64,000 nucleotides of DNA from Pseudomonas jinjuensis (GTDB lineage Bacteria; Pseudomonadota; Gammaproteobacteria; Pseudomonadales; Pseudomonadaceae). Position 1 is the first letter of the stretch; each line of letters begins with the position of its first letter. The stretch covers positions 1 through 64,000 of the forward strand of contig NZ_FNIJ01000012.1 of NCBI RefSeq assembly GCF_900103845.1. Direction: 5' to 3'. Made by a program: the position numbers and the translations under genes. Positions 48,935-56,980 of the stretch are shown in pieces. The notes under the pieces are model-generated. The model did not search any database. It saw nothing but the letters and a program-made list of their open reading frames with translations, and was not told the DNA's origin.

Positions 48935-51265
48935 GTGCGCCCTCTTACTCGCTGGTGGCATACCCGCGGCAACCTCGCCACCCTCGCCGCCCTGTTCCTT
49001 GCAATCCCCGTCGCCAGCCGCTACTGGCTGGGCTGGGGAACGCCGCTCGGCTATCTGTCCGACCTGTTCACCGGCAGCCTGCTGGTGGTGCTGCTGCACA
49101 ACCGCCGGCTGTTCGTCGCCCTGCCGGTGATGCTGCTGTGGAGCCTGATCACCATCGGCAGCGTCGAGCTGGTCAGCGCCGTCGGCCGCATGCCGGACCT
49201 GGCCGACATCAAGTACGCGCTCGACCCGCAGTTCGTCGGCAACTCCACCGAAGGCGGCCGGCTCGCCCAGCCGTGGCTGGTGGCCGCGCTGGCCGCCGGC
49301 GTGGCGCTCTGCGCGCTGCTCTGGCGGCGCGAGGAGAAGCCCCTGCCGCGCTACGCCTATGCCGTGCCGCTGGGCCTGCTGGCCGGGCACTTCGGCATGC
49401 AGTACTACGTGCCCAGCGACGCCTGGGAATGGAAGCAGTTCAACCTGCCGCACAAGCTGCTCGCCGGGCAGATCAGCCGCGCCGAGCTGGCCATCGAGAA
49501 CTGGCAGGACCGCAACCAGCCGGAAATCCCCGTCGACGCCAGCGGCCTGACCCGCCAGGACCTGAACGGCACCCCGCTGCTGGCCGGCAACGGCCAGGCG
49601 CGCAACGTGCTGATCATCGCGATGGAAGGCATCCCGGGCGGCTACATCGCCACCAACCGCGCGGCGCTGAGCAGCAGCTACGGCGAGTCGATGATGCCCC
49701 GGCTCAGCGCCTGGGCCACGCGCGCCATGACCACGCCGGACTACGCGGTGCACAGCCACCAGACCATCCGCGGCATGTACGCGCTGCTCTGCGGGGACTA
49801 CAGCAAGCTGGACAACGGCACGCCGAAGGGCGTGGAACTGCTCGGCAATCCCGCCCGCGGCAACGACTGCCTGCCGGGGCAACTGCGCCGGCACGGCTTC
49901 AGCACCCACTTCCTGCAGGGCGCCGGGCTGCGCTTCATGGCCAAGGACAAGGTCATGCCGGCCATGGGCTTCGACAAGACCCTCGGCCGCGACTGGTTCC
50001 GCAACAAGCCGTACCTGGAATTCGCCTGGGGCATGGACGACAAGGCGTTCTTCGAAGGCGCGCTGGACTACGTCGGCCAGCTGCGCAGGAAGGACAAGCC
50101 GTGGATGCTCACCCTGCTCACCGTCGGCACCCACCAGCCCTATTCCGCCACGCCCGAGTACCTGGCGAAGTACCCCACCGCGCGCCAGGCCGCCGTCGCC
50201 TACCTGGACGACGCCATGGACGCCTTCCTCAAGGGCCTGGAGAAGCAGGGCGTGCTGAAGGACACCCTGGTGATCGTCACCTCCGACGAATCCCACGGCA
50301 TCGACGGCGTCCGCCTCGCCTCCTCCTGGGGCCTGAACCTGGTCTTCGCCCCGGAACAGGCCGCGCTGCCGCCGGTGAAGAGCGGCGTCTACGGCCACGT
50401 CGACCTGGAGGCCTCGGTGCTCGATTACTTCGGCCTGCCGCTGCCGCAGAGCATCTACGGCCGCTCGCTGTTCCGCGAGTACGACAGCGGCCGCGAGATG
50501 ATCTCCTTCACCAACGGCCTGCTGCGCTTCCACGACGGCAAGGGCCATTTCACCGAGTGCGACTTCCAGCAGGTCTGCCGCACGTACGACAGCGAAGGCT
50601 TCATCGCCGACAGCGCGCACTTCGCCGGCCGCTTCGGCGGGCGCAAGGCGCGGATGATCGCCGCCGAGGCCGCCTTCCTCGACCATTCGGTGATCGCCAA
50701 TCCGATGGACCGCGAATACCAGTTCGCCACCCACGAGCGGATTCGCCTGAAGCCGAACGCCACCAACGACTATACGGACAACCTGATCGGCGCGCAGTAC
50801 CTGGAATTCCCGCCGGACAGCCTCACCACCGTGCAGCTGAAGATCCGCGCGATCCGCATGGGCAAGGAAGGCGCGCGGGTGCAGCTGAAGACCAAGGAGT
50901 TCGAGAAGAACGTGCATGTGCCGATGCCGGAATTCCCGCTGATCACCCGCAACCAGCCGCTCGACGTCAGCTTCAGCTTCGACAACGAGAAGGCGCGCAA
51001 GGCGTTCTCCTTCCACCTGCTGGTGGAAGGCCGCGGAGTCATCGAGATCACCGACTTCCACGTCAGCACCCAGCCGCGAAAATCCAGCATCGACGCCCGC
51101 GAACCGGACTCCCGGCGCATGGCTGACGGCACGTCCCCCAGCGGCCCGCGCATCGGCGGCCATCCGATCCTGATGGCCCGCCAGCTCGACCAGCTGGAGA
51201 AGGAAGCGGACGGCACCAAGCTGTCCGCCACACCCGATCCGGAACTGCGCCAGTTGATGCAGTGA
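48935..51265 (+). CDS. LTA-synthase/sulfatase-fold membrane enzyme
   Basis: Encodes 776 residues from a GTG preceded by CGGAG. About four to five transmembrane helices (residues 10-160) precede an alkaline-phosphatase-superfamily catalytic domain. Metal and catalytic residues of the LtaS/EptA/MdoB group are visible: E231 in LIIAMEG, nucleophile T277 in HSHQTIRG, His in TVGTHQPY, and TSDESHG. A C-terminal beta-like extension (about 600-745) is added. It likely transfers a phosphoalcohol (phosphoglycerol or phosphoethanolamine) to an envelope glycan or lipid; acceptor unknown. Confidence 0.8.
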   Translation: MRPLTRWWHTRGNLATLAALFLAIPVASRYWLGWGTPLGYLSDLFTGSLLVVLLHNRRLFVALPVMLLWSLITIGSVELVSAVGRMPDLADIKYALDPQFVGNSTEGGRLAQPWLVAALAAGVALCALLWRREEKPLPRYAYAVPLGLLAGHFGMQYYVPSDAWEWKQFNLPHKLLAGQISRAELAIENWQDRNQPEIPVDASGLTRQDLNGTPLLAGNGQARNVLIIAMEGIPGGYIATNRAALSSSYGESMMPRLSAWATRAMTTPDYAVHSHQTIRGMYALLCGDYSKLDNGTPKGVELLGNPARGNDCLPGQLRRHGFSTHFLQGAGLRFMAKDKVMPAMGFDKTLGRDWFRNKPYLEFAWGMDDKAFFEGALDYVGQLRRKDKPWMLTLLTVGTHQPYSATPEYLAKYPTARQAAVAYLDDAMDAFLKGLEKQGVLKDTLVIVTSDESHGIDGVRLASSWGLNLVFAPEQAALPPVKSGVYGHVDLEASVLDYFGLPLPQSIYGRSLFREYDSGREMISFTNGLLRFHDGKGHFTECDFQQVCRTYDSEGFIADSAHFAGRFGGRKARMIAAEAAFLDHSVIANPMDREYQFATHERIRLKPNATNDYTDNLIGAQYLEFPPDSLTTVQLKIRAIRMGKEGARVQLKTKEFEKNVHVPMPEFPLITRNQPLDVSFSFDNEKARKAFSFHLLVEGRGVIEITDFHVSTQPRKSSIDAREPDSRRMADGTSPSGPRIGGHPILMARQLDQLEKEADGTKLSATPDPELRQLMQ

Positions 51266-51278
51266 CCCGGCCGGACGC

Positions 51279-51308
51279 CCCGGCGGCAGTGCCTGCCGCC
51301 GGGCTTTT
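51279..51308 (+). terminator. Rho-independent terminator of the sulfatase-fold gene
   Basis: CCCGGCGGCA-GTGCC-TGCCGCCGGG followed by CTTTTC, 13 bp past the stop. In the remaining gap to 51586 I see no gene, only the AGAGGAG ribosome site of the next gene. Confidence 0.8.
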
Positions 51309-51586
51309 CCCGTCCGGCGAAAGCTGGCAGTATCCGCGCCCCTCGCATTGCCCCCCGCACACGCTACTCTTTGTGAACGCAGCCGCGACGCTGATAGCGC
51401 CATGCCAGCAGCCGCTTGTTCACCCCTGGCGACAAGACACTGCGGCAATGCGACAACTTGCCAGCATCGCACCGGCCTGCGGCTGGGCTCCCCCGGGAGC
51501 GCGTGTTAGCTTCGCATCGCCAGGAAGGCCCCAAACTTGCAGTGGCAAGCGTCAAAAGCGTTCGAAGAATAATAGAGGAGCCCCCC

Positions 51587-52360
51587 ATGGCCGAGGCTGT
51601 ACCCGCCCTGGAAATCCGCAATCTGCACAAGCGTTATGGCGACCTGGAAGTGCTCAAGGGCATTTCCCTCACCGCCCGTGACGGCGACGTCATCTCCATT
51701 CTCGGCTCCTCCGGTTCCGGCAAGTCCACGTTCCTGCGCTGCATCAACCTGCTGGAGAACCCGCACGAGGGCCAGATCCTCGTCGCCGGCGAAGAACTCA
51801 AGCTGAAGAAGAGCAAGAACGGCGACCTGATCGCTGCCGACAGCAGGCAGATAAACCGCCTGCGCAGCGAGCTCGGCTTCGTCTTCCAGAACTTCAACCT
51901 GTGGCCGCACATGACCATCCTCGACAACATCATCGAGGCGCCGCGCCGCGTGCTGGGCAAGAGCAAGGCCGAGGCCATCGAGATCGCCGAGGCCCTGCTG
52001 GCCAAGGTCGGCATCTCCGACAAGCGCCACAGCTTCCCCGCCCAGCTTTCCGGCGGCCAGCAGCAGCGCGCCGCCATCGCCCGCACCCTGGCGATGCAGC
52101 CGAAGGTGATCCTGTTCGACGAACCCACCTCGGCGCTCGACCCGGAAATGGTCCAGGAAGTGCTCAACGTGATCCGCGCGCTGGCCGAGGAAGGCCGCAC
52201 CATGCTGCTGGTCACCCACGAGATGAATTTCGCCCGCCAGGTTTCCAGCGAGGTGGTGTTCCTCCACCAGGGCGTGGTGGAAGAGAAGGGCCCGCCGGAC
52301 CAGGTATTTGACAACCCCACGTCGGCACGCTGTAAACAGTTCATGTCTAGCCACCGCTAA
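51587..52360 (+). CDS. Polar/basic amino acid ABC transporter ATP-binding protein
   Basis: Encodes 257 residues of the HisP/GlnQ type. Walker A is GSSGSGKST, the Q-loop is FVFQNFNLWPHMT, the signature LSGGQQQRAAIAR and Walker B VILFDEPTSALDPEM, with switch His in LVTHEMNFAR. The insert LKKSKNGDLIAAD after the N-terminal strands is typical of the basic amino acid (HisP/AotP) subgroup. It is first in a rightward operon with a binding protein and two permeases. Confidence 0.92.
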   Translation: MAEAVPALEIRNLHKRYGDLEVLKGISLTARDGDVISILGSSGSGKSTFLRCINLLENPHEGQILVAGEELKLKKSKNGDLIAADSRQINRLRSELGFVFQNFNLWPHMTILDNIIEAPRRVLGKSKAEAIEIAEALLAKVGISDKRHSFPAQLSGGQQQRAAIARTLAMQPKVILFDEPTSALDPEMVQEVLNVIRALAEEGRTMLLVTHEMNFARQVSSEVVFLHQGVVEEKGPPDQVFDNPTSARCKQFMSSHR

Positions 52361-52374
52361 CGGAGCAACACCGC

Positions 52375-53127
52375 ATGAAAAACTACAAGAAGCTTCTTCT
52401 GGCCGCAGCAGCCACCCTGGCCTTCGGCGTCCACGCCGTCGCCGCCGACAAGCTGCGCATCGGCACCGAAGGCGCATACCCTCCCTTCAACGGCATCGAT
52501 GCCAGCGGCCAGGTGGTCGGCTTCGACCTCGACATCGCCAAGGCGCTGTGCGCCAAGATGAAGACCGAGTGCGAAGTCGTCACCTCCGACTGGGACGGCA
52601 TCATTCCGGCGCTGAACGCCAAGAAGTTCGACTTCATCGTCGCCTCCATGTCGATCACCGACGAGCGCAAGCAGGCCGTCGACTTCACCAACCCCTACTA
52701 CACCAACAAGCTGCAGTTCGTGGCGCCCAAGTCGGTGGACTTCAAGACCGACAAGGGCTACCTGAAGGACAAGGTGATCGGTGCGCAGCGCGCCACCATC
52801 GCCGGCACCTGGCTGGAAGACAACCTGGCCGACGTGGTCACCATCAAGCTCTACGACACCCAGGAAAACGCCTACCTCGACCTGTCCTCGGGCCGCCTGG
52901 ACGGCGTGCTGGCCGACAAGTTCGTGCAGTACGACTGGCTGAAGAGCAACGCCGGCAAGGACTTCGAGTTCAAGGGCGAGCCCGTGTTCGACAACGACAA
53001 GATCGGTATCGCCGTACGCAAGGGCGACCCGCTGCGCGAGAAGCTGAACGCCGCGCTGCAGGAAATCGTCGAAGACGGCACCTACAAGAAGATCAACGAC
53101 AAGTACTTCCCCTTCAGCATCTATTGA
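52375..53127 (+). CDS. Basic/polar amino acid periplasmic binding protein
   Basis: Encodes 250 residues: signal peptide (1-24), then LRIGTEGAYPPFNGIDASG, GFDLDIAKALCAKMKTEC, SDWDGIIPALNAKKFDFIVA and MSITDERKQAVDFTNPYY, the lysine/arginine/ornithine/histidine binding protein pattern. A cysteine pair (in ALCAKMKTEC) could form the disulfide known in LAO/HisJ. It supplies the ligand to the two permeases encoded downstream. Confidence 0.92.
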   Translation: MKNYKKLLLAAAATLAFGVHAVAADKLRIGTEGAYPPFNGIDASGQVVGFDLDIAKALCAKMKTECEVVTSDWDGIIPALNAKKFDFIVASMSITDERKQAVDFTNPYYTNKLQFVAPKSVDFKTDKGYLKDKVIGAQRATIAGTWLEDNLADVVTIKLYDTQENAYLDLSSGRLDGVLADKFVQYDWLKSNAGKDFEFKGEPVFDNDKIGIAVRKGDPLREKLNAALQEIVEDGTYKKINDKYFPFSIY

Positions 53128-53141
53128 TGCCGACCCCGCAA

Positions 53142-53163
53142 CGCCGGCCCTGCGGGGCCGGCG
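53142..53163 (+). promoter_or_regulatory. Stem-loop between binding protein and permease genes
   Basis: CGCCGGCCC-TGCG-GGGCCGGCG follows the binding-protein stop by 14 bp and has no T tail. Such intercistronic hairpins often stabilise the upstream mRNA, giving excess binding protein over permease. Confidence 0.6.
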
Positions 53164-53186
53164 TGTGCCTTCAGGCGTGACACTCC

Positions 53187-53882
53187 ATGATTTTCGACCT
53201 GCACGGCTTTGGCGATCAGCTGATCGCCGGCACCTGGATGACGCTGAAGCTCTCGCTCGCCGCGGTCTGCGTGGGACTGCTGCTGGGCCTGCTCGGCGCC
53301 ATCGCCAAGACCTCGAACAACCGCTTCCTGCAATTCCTCGGCGGCAGCTACACCACCATCGTCCGCGGCGTGCCGGAAACCCTCTGGGTGCTGATGATCT
53401 ACTTCGGCACGGTGACCGGCCTGAACGCCATCGGCAGCCTGTTCGGCAAGCCGGAGTTCGCCCTCACGCCCTTCGCCGCCGGCACCTGCGCGCTGGGCCT
53501 GTGCTTCGGCGCCTACGCCACCGAGGTGTTCCGCGGCGCGCTGCTGGCGATCCCCAAGGGGCACCGCGAAGCCGGCCAGGCACTCGGTCTTTCCGCCCCG
53601 CGGATCTTCTGGCGGATCATCCTGCCGCAGGTCTGGCGCGTGGCGCTGCCCGGCCTGGGCAACCTGTACCTGATCCTGCTGAAGGACACCGCCCTGGTCT
53701 CGCTGATCACCCTCGAGGAAATCATGCGCAAGGCGCAGGTGGCCTCCAACGCGACCAAGGAACCCTTCACCTTCTACATGACTGCAGCCCTGATCTACCT
53801 GGGCCTGACGGTCTTCATCATGGCGGCCCTGCATTACCTTGAACGCCGCGCCGGCCGCGGTTTCGTGAGGACCGAGCTATGA
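53187..53882 (+). CDS. Amino acid ABC transporter permease (HisQ type)
   Basis: Encodes 231 residues with about five transmembrane helices, TIVRGVPETLWVLMIYFG near the N-terminal third, and the EAA loop EAGQALGLSAPRIFWRIILPQ that contacts the ATPase. It pairs with the next permease, whose start overlaps its stop by four bases. Confidence 0.9.
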   Translation: MIFDLHGFGDQLIAGTWMTLKLSLAAVCVGLLLGLLGAIAKTSNNRFLQFLGGSYTTIVRGVPETLWVLMIYFGTVTGLNAIGSLFGKPEFALTPFAAGTCALGLCFGAYATEVFRGALLAIPKGHREAGQALGLSAPRIFWRIILPQVWRVALPGLGNLYLILLKDTALVSLITLEEIMRKAQVASNATKEPFTFYMTAALIYLGLTVFIMAALHYLERRAGRGFVRTEL

Positions 53883-54571
53883 CCGACCTGGAACTGATCA
53901 TCAAGTGGCTGCCGCGCATGCTGCAGGGCGTCGGCCTGACCCTGGAGCTGCTGGCCATCGCCGTGGTCGCCGGCCTCGCCCTGGCGCTGCCGCTGGGCAT
54001 CGCCCGCGCCTCGCGGCACTGGTACGTGCGCGCGCTGCCGTATGCCTACATCTTCTTCTTCCGCGGCACCCCGCTGCTGCTGCAGCTGTTCATCGTCTAC
54101 TACGGACTGGCGCAGTTCGAGGCGGTGCGCAAGAGCATGTTCTGGGCGTACCTGCGCGATCCGTACTGGTGCGCGCTGGTCACCATGACCATGCACACCG
54201 CCGCCTACATCGCCGAGATCCTCCGCGGCGCCATCGGCGCCATCCCGGTCGGCGAGGTGGAAGCGGCCCGCGCGCTGGGCATGTCGCGGCGGCAGGCGCT
54301 GTTCCACATCATCCTGCCGCGCGCCGCGCGCATCGCCCTGCCGGCCTACAGCAACGAGGTGATCCTGATGCTCAAGGCCAGCGCCGTGGTCTACACCGTG
54401 ACGCTGTTCGACATCATGGGCATGACCCGCACCATCATCGCCCGCACCTACGAGTCGATGCTGTTCTTCGCCCTGGCCGGACTCTTCTACCTGCTGATCA
54501 CCCTGGTGCTGACCCGCGTGTTCCGTCTGCTGGAACGCTGGCTGCGGGTGGATGCGATGCAGGGGCGCTGA
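53879..54571 (+). CDS. Amino acid ABC transporter permease (HisM type)
   Basis: Encodes 230 residues with about five helices; FRGTPLLLQLFIVYYGLAQF and EAA loop EAARALGMSRRQALFHIILP identify the family. It completes the heterodimeric membrane domain of the amino acid importer. No terminator is obvious; REP-like elements follow. Confidence 0.9.
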   Translation: MTDLELIIKWLPRMLQGVGLTLELLAIAVVAGLALALPLGIARASRHWYVRALPYAYIFFFRGTPLLLQLFIVYYGLAQFEAVRKSMFWAYLRDPYWCALVTMTMHTAAYIAEILRGAIGAIPVGEVEAARALGMSRRQALFHIILPRAARIALPAYSNEVILMLKASAVVYTVTLFDIMGMTRTIIARTYESMLFFALAGLFYLLITLVLTRVFRLLERWLRVDAMQGR

Positions 54572-54587
54572 AGGGAGCCGCACGGAC

Positions 54588-54790
54588 CTGTAGGAGCCAG
54601 CTTGCTGGCGATCGGCGCGGCTGAATTTCGCGAGCAAGCTCGCTCCTACACAAGAGCCCAGTGGGCCTGCCCTGTAGGAACGGGCCATGCCCGCGACCGA
54701 ATGGAAACGGGTCGCGCGCGTGGCGCGCTCCTACGACTGGCGCCGAACTCTGGGCGTAGGGCGGATGAAGCGGAACGCTTCATCCGCCAT
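54588..54790. repeat. Cluster of three REP-like palindromes
   Basis: 54588-54652 (TGTAGGAGCCAGCTTGCTGG ... CGAGCAAGCTCGCTCCTACA), 54672-54735 (TGTAGGAACGGGCCATGCCC ... GCGCGCTCCTACG) and 54753-54790 (GTAGGGCGGATGAAGCG ... CGCTTCATCCGCC). They fill the gap before a GTG-start gene. No gene is seen in 54572-54894. Confidence 0.8.
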
Positions 54791-54894
54791 TGCAACATGT
54801 GCCGGCGACATGGCGCCCCTTCGACCAAACGACACGCCATTCCCCCGCACTGCCGCTATAATCCCCGCCCCTCCGCGTTCCCCCGCTGCCCACC

Positions 54895-56118
54895 GTGAAC
54901 CACCCGACCGCCCCCATCCTGACCGGCGATGCCCTGATCCAGCGCTTCCAGGCCCTGGACGCCTTCCTGCTCGCCCATCAGGCACTGTGGCGGCCGAAGC
55001 CGTTCACCCTGCTCGAACTGCCGTGGGAAGCCGAGTACCCGGAGCTGGCCCGCTGGCTGCGCGAGCGCACCCTGGAGCAGGCCGACGCGGCGCACAACCA
55101 GCCGCATGAACTGCCAGCACCGGCGCCCTTTCCCGCCCTGGCCGCGCAATCCGCCGCGCTGTGCGCCGTCGGCGACCTGCCGGCCCGGGAGCTGCCGCAG
55201 CTGCCGGCCAGCTTCAGCGTCGACGTGCCCGGGCGCAAATGGCAGCAGATCGAAGCCTTCGCCAGCCGCCTGGATTTCACCGAGGCACCTGCGCGCTGGC
55301 TGGACTGGTGCGCCGGCAAAGGGCATCTCGGCCGCCTGCTGGCCCATGCCGGCGAGCCGCTGGTGAGCCTGGAGTACCAGGCGGCGCTGGTGGAGGACGG
55401 CCAGCGCCTGAGCGACCGCCTGCACCTCAACGCCCGCCACCGCCAGCAGGATGTCCTCGAGGATTCCGCAGGCGAACACCTGCGCGCCGCGCAGACCGCC
55501 GTCGCCCTGCACGCCTGCGGCGACCTGCACGTCCGCCTGCTGCGCCTCGGCGCCGCCCACGGCTGTCGGCAACTGGCGGTCGCGCCCTGCTGCTACAACC
55601 GCATCGACACGCCGGAATACTCGCCGCTGTCCGCCACCGCACAGCGCTCGTCGCTGCGCCTGAGCCACGACGACCTGCGCCTGCCGCTGACCGAAACCGT
55701 CACTGCCGGCGCGCGCGTGCGCCGCCAGCGCGACGCCTCCATGGCCCGGCGCCTGGCCTTCGACCTGCTGCAGCGGGAACTGCGCGGCGAGGACAGCTAC
55801 CTGCCGGTACCACCCGTGCCGCCCGCCTGGCTGGACAAGCCCTTCGCCGACTACTGCCGCGACCTGGCCGCGCTCAAGGACCTGCCGGCTCCCGTCGAAC
55901 GCGCCTGGCAGCAGCTGGAAGCCAGCGGCTACCGGCGCCTGGCCACGGTGCGCAACCTGGAACTGTTGCGCGGATTGTTCCGCCGGCCGCTGGAGCTCTG
56001 GCTGCTGCTCGACCGCGCCTTATTCCTTCAGGAACAGTCGTACCAGGTCCGCCTCGGCCGCTTCTGCCCCATGCATCTGACCCCTCGCAATCTGCTGCTC
56101 CTGGCCGAACGCGCCTAA
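54895..56118 (+). CDS. Methyltransferase-like protein (Methyltransf_32 type)
   Basis: Encodes 407 residues from a GTG. The central domain shows WLDWCAGKGHLGRLLAHAGEP (SAM motif I), ALHACGDLHVRLLR and LAVAPCCYNRIDTPEYSPLS, the DxCAGKGH and CCY signatures of the Methyltransf_32 family. The N-terminal 120 and C-terminal 100 residues are uncharacterised. An RNA or protein substrate is possible; none is shown here. It precedes a long A/T-rich gap. Confidence 0.75.
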   Translation: MNHPTAPILTGDALIQRFQALDAFLLAHQALWRPKPFTLLELPWEAEYPELARWLRERTLEQADAAHNQPHELPAPAPFPALAAQSAALCAVGDLPARELPQLPASFSVDVPGRKWQQIEAFASRLDFTEAPARWLDWCAGKGHLGRLLAHAGEPLVSLEYQAALVEDGQRLSDRLHLNARHRQQDVLEDSAGEHLRAAQTAVALHACGDLHVRLLRLGAAHGCRQLAVAPCCYNRIDTPEYSPLSATAQRSSLRLSHDDLRLPLTETVTAGARVRRQRDASMARRLAFDLLQRELRGEDSYLPVPPVPPAWLDKPFADYCRDLAALKDLPAPVERAWQQLEASGYRRLATVRNLELLRGLFRRPLELWLLLDRALFLQEQSYQVRLGRFCPMHLTPRNLLLLAERA

Positions 56119-56150
56119 CTCGGGCACCTCCGCCATCCGCCCACAGAAGC

Positions 56151-56339
56151 TGTGGATAACTCTGTGCGAAACGGCTGAAAAACAGTCGGAAAGGGCTATC
56201 TACAGTGCCGCATGGCAGACTGGTCAATCTTCGATCAACGGAAATAAATATCAATAAAAACATATAGTTATAAATTAACCCCAGTCATCGAAACGCCCTT
56301 GGACGATTTGCTTCTAACCCGATCCCCACTTGTGAATAA
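56151..56339. other. A/T-rich gap with DnaA-box-like sequences
   Basis: The 56119-56432 stretch has no gene and is far richer in A/T than its surroundings (for example 56241-56280). TGTGGATAA (56151-56159) is a perfect DnaA box on the complementary strand, and TGTGAATAA (56331-56339) differs by one base. This is not enough to propose an origin. Confidence 0.4.
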
Positions 56340-56439
56340 GACAATCGACCGATCATGGGCAAACGGGCATCTCTGTCCCACATGACGGTTTAATGACGGA
56401 ACCGAGAACTTATTGTTCCATGAGAAAAACAATTGACTC

Positions 56440-56492
56440 TTGTCAATCACTGCCTGGGCAGTATTATTGAGCGACATTTCCTGCCTAGGCAG
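56440..56492 (+). promoter_or_regulatory. Promoter with two MarR-type operators
   Basis: -35 TTGTCA (56440-56445), 16-bp spacer, -10 TATTAT (56462-56467). ACTGCCTGGGCAGT (56449-56462) lies in the spacer and CTGCCTAGGCAG (56481-56492) lies just past the transcription start. They share the core CTGCCT-RGGCAG and are 31 bp apart centre to centre, on one face of the helix. The MarR protein encoded 14 bp further on probably represses the operon here. Confidence 0.7.
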
Positions 56493-56505
56493 TTACTGAC
56501 CTGTC

Positions 56506-56976
56506 ATGAAACATTACACCACCGCCGATTTCCCCTTCAGGAAATCCATCGCCCATCACCTGGCAGCGGCCAACCAGTTGAAGGACCGCATGCTGGACAA
56601 GTACCTCGGGCACCTCGACATCACCGCCGCCCAATTCAAGGTGCTGTTCTTCATCGGTCATAACCGCGCCAACACTCCGGCCGAGCTGTGCCGCGAGCTC
56701 TCCCTCGACAGCGGCTCGATGACCCGCATGCTCGATCGCCTGGAGAAGAAGGAACTGCTGCTGCGCCATCCGTGCCCCAACGACCGTCGCAGCATCCGCC
56801 TGAAGCTCAGCCCCGCGGGCGAGGCGATCAACGCCCAGGCTCCGGAAATCGCCACCTCGGCGATGAACGACCTGGTCGAATGCCTTTCCGCCGAGGAATT
56901 GCAGACTCTCGTCGGCCTGCTCGACAAGGTCCTCAGCGCCCATGGCGCCAGCGTCCAGCCGGCCGAGGAGAACTGA
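56506..56976 (+). CDS. MarR-family transcriptional regulator (EmrR-like)
   Basis: Encodes 156 residues with a winged HTH: ITAAQFKVLFFIGHNRANTP, ELCRELSLDSGSMTRMLDRLEKKELL and wing HPCPNDRRSIRLKLSPAG. Dimerisation helices are at both ends. It lies first in the operon with an outer-membrane lipoprotein and EmrAB and is likely their ligand-responsive repressor, acting at the two CTGCCT palindromes upstream. Confidence 0.9.
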   Translation: MKHYTTADFPFRKSIAHHLAAANQLKDRMLDKYLGHLDITAAQFKVLFFIGHNRANTPAELCRELSLDSGSMTRMLDRLEKKELLLRHPCPNDRRSIRLKLSPAGEAINAQAPEIATSAMNDLVECLSAEELQTLVGLLDKVLSAHGASVQPAEEN

Positions 56977-56980
56977 TCCC

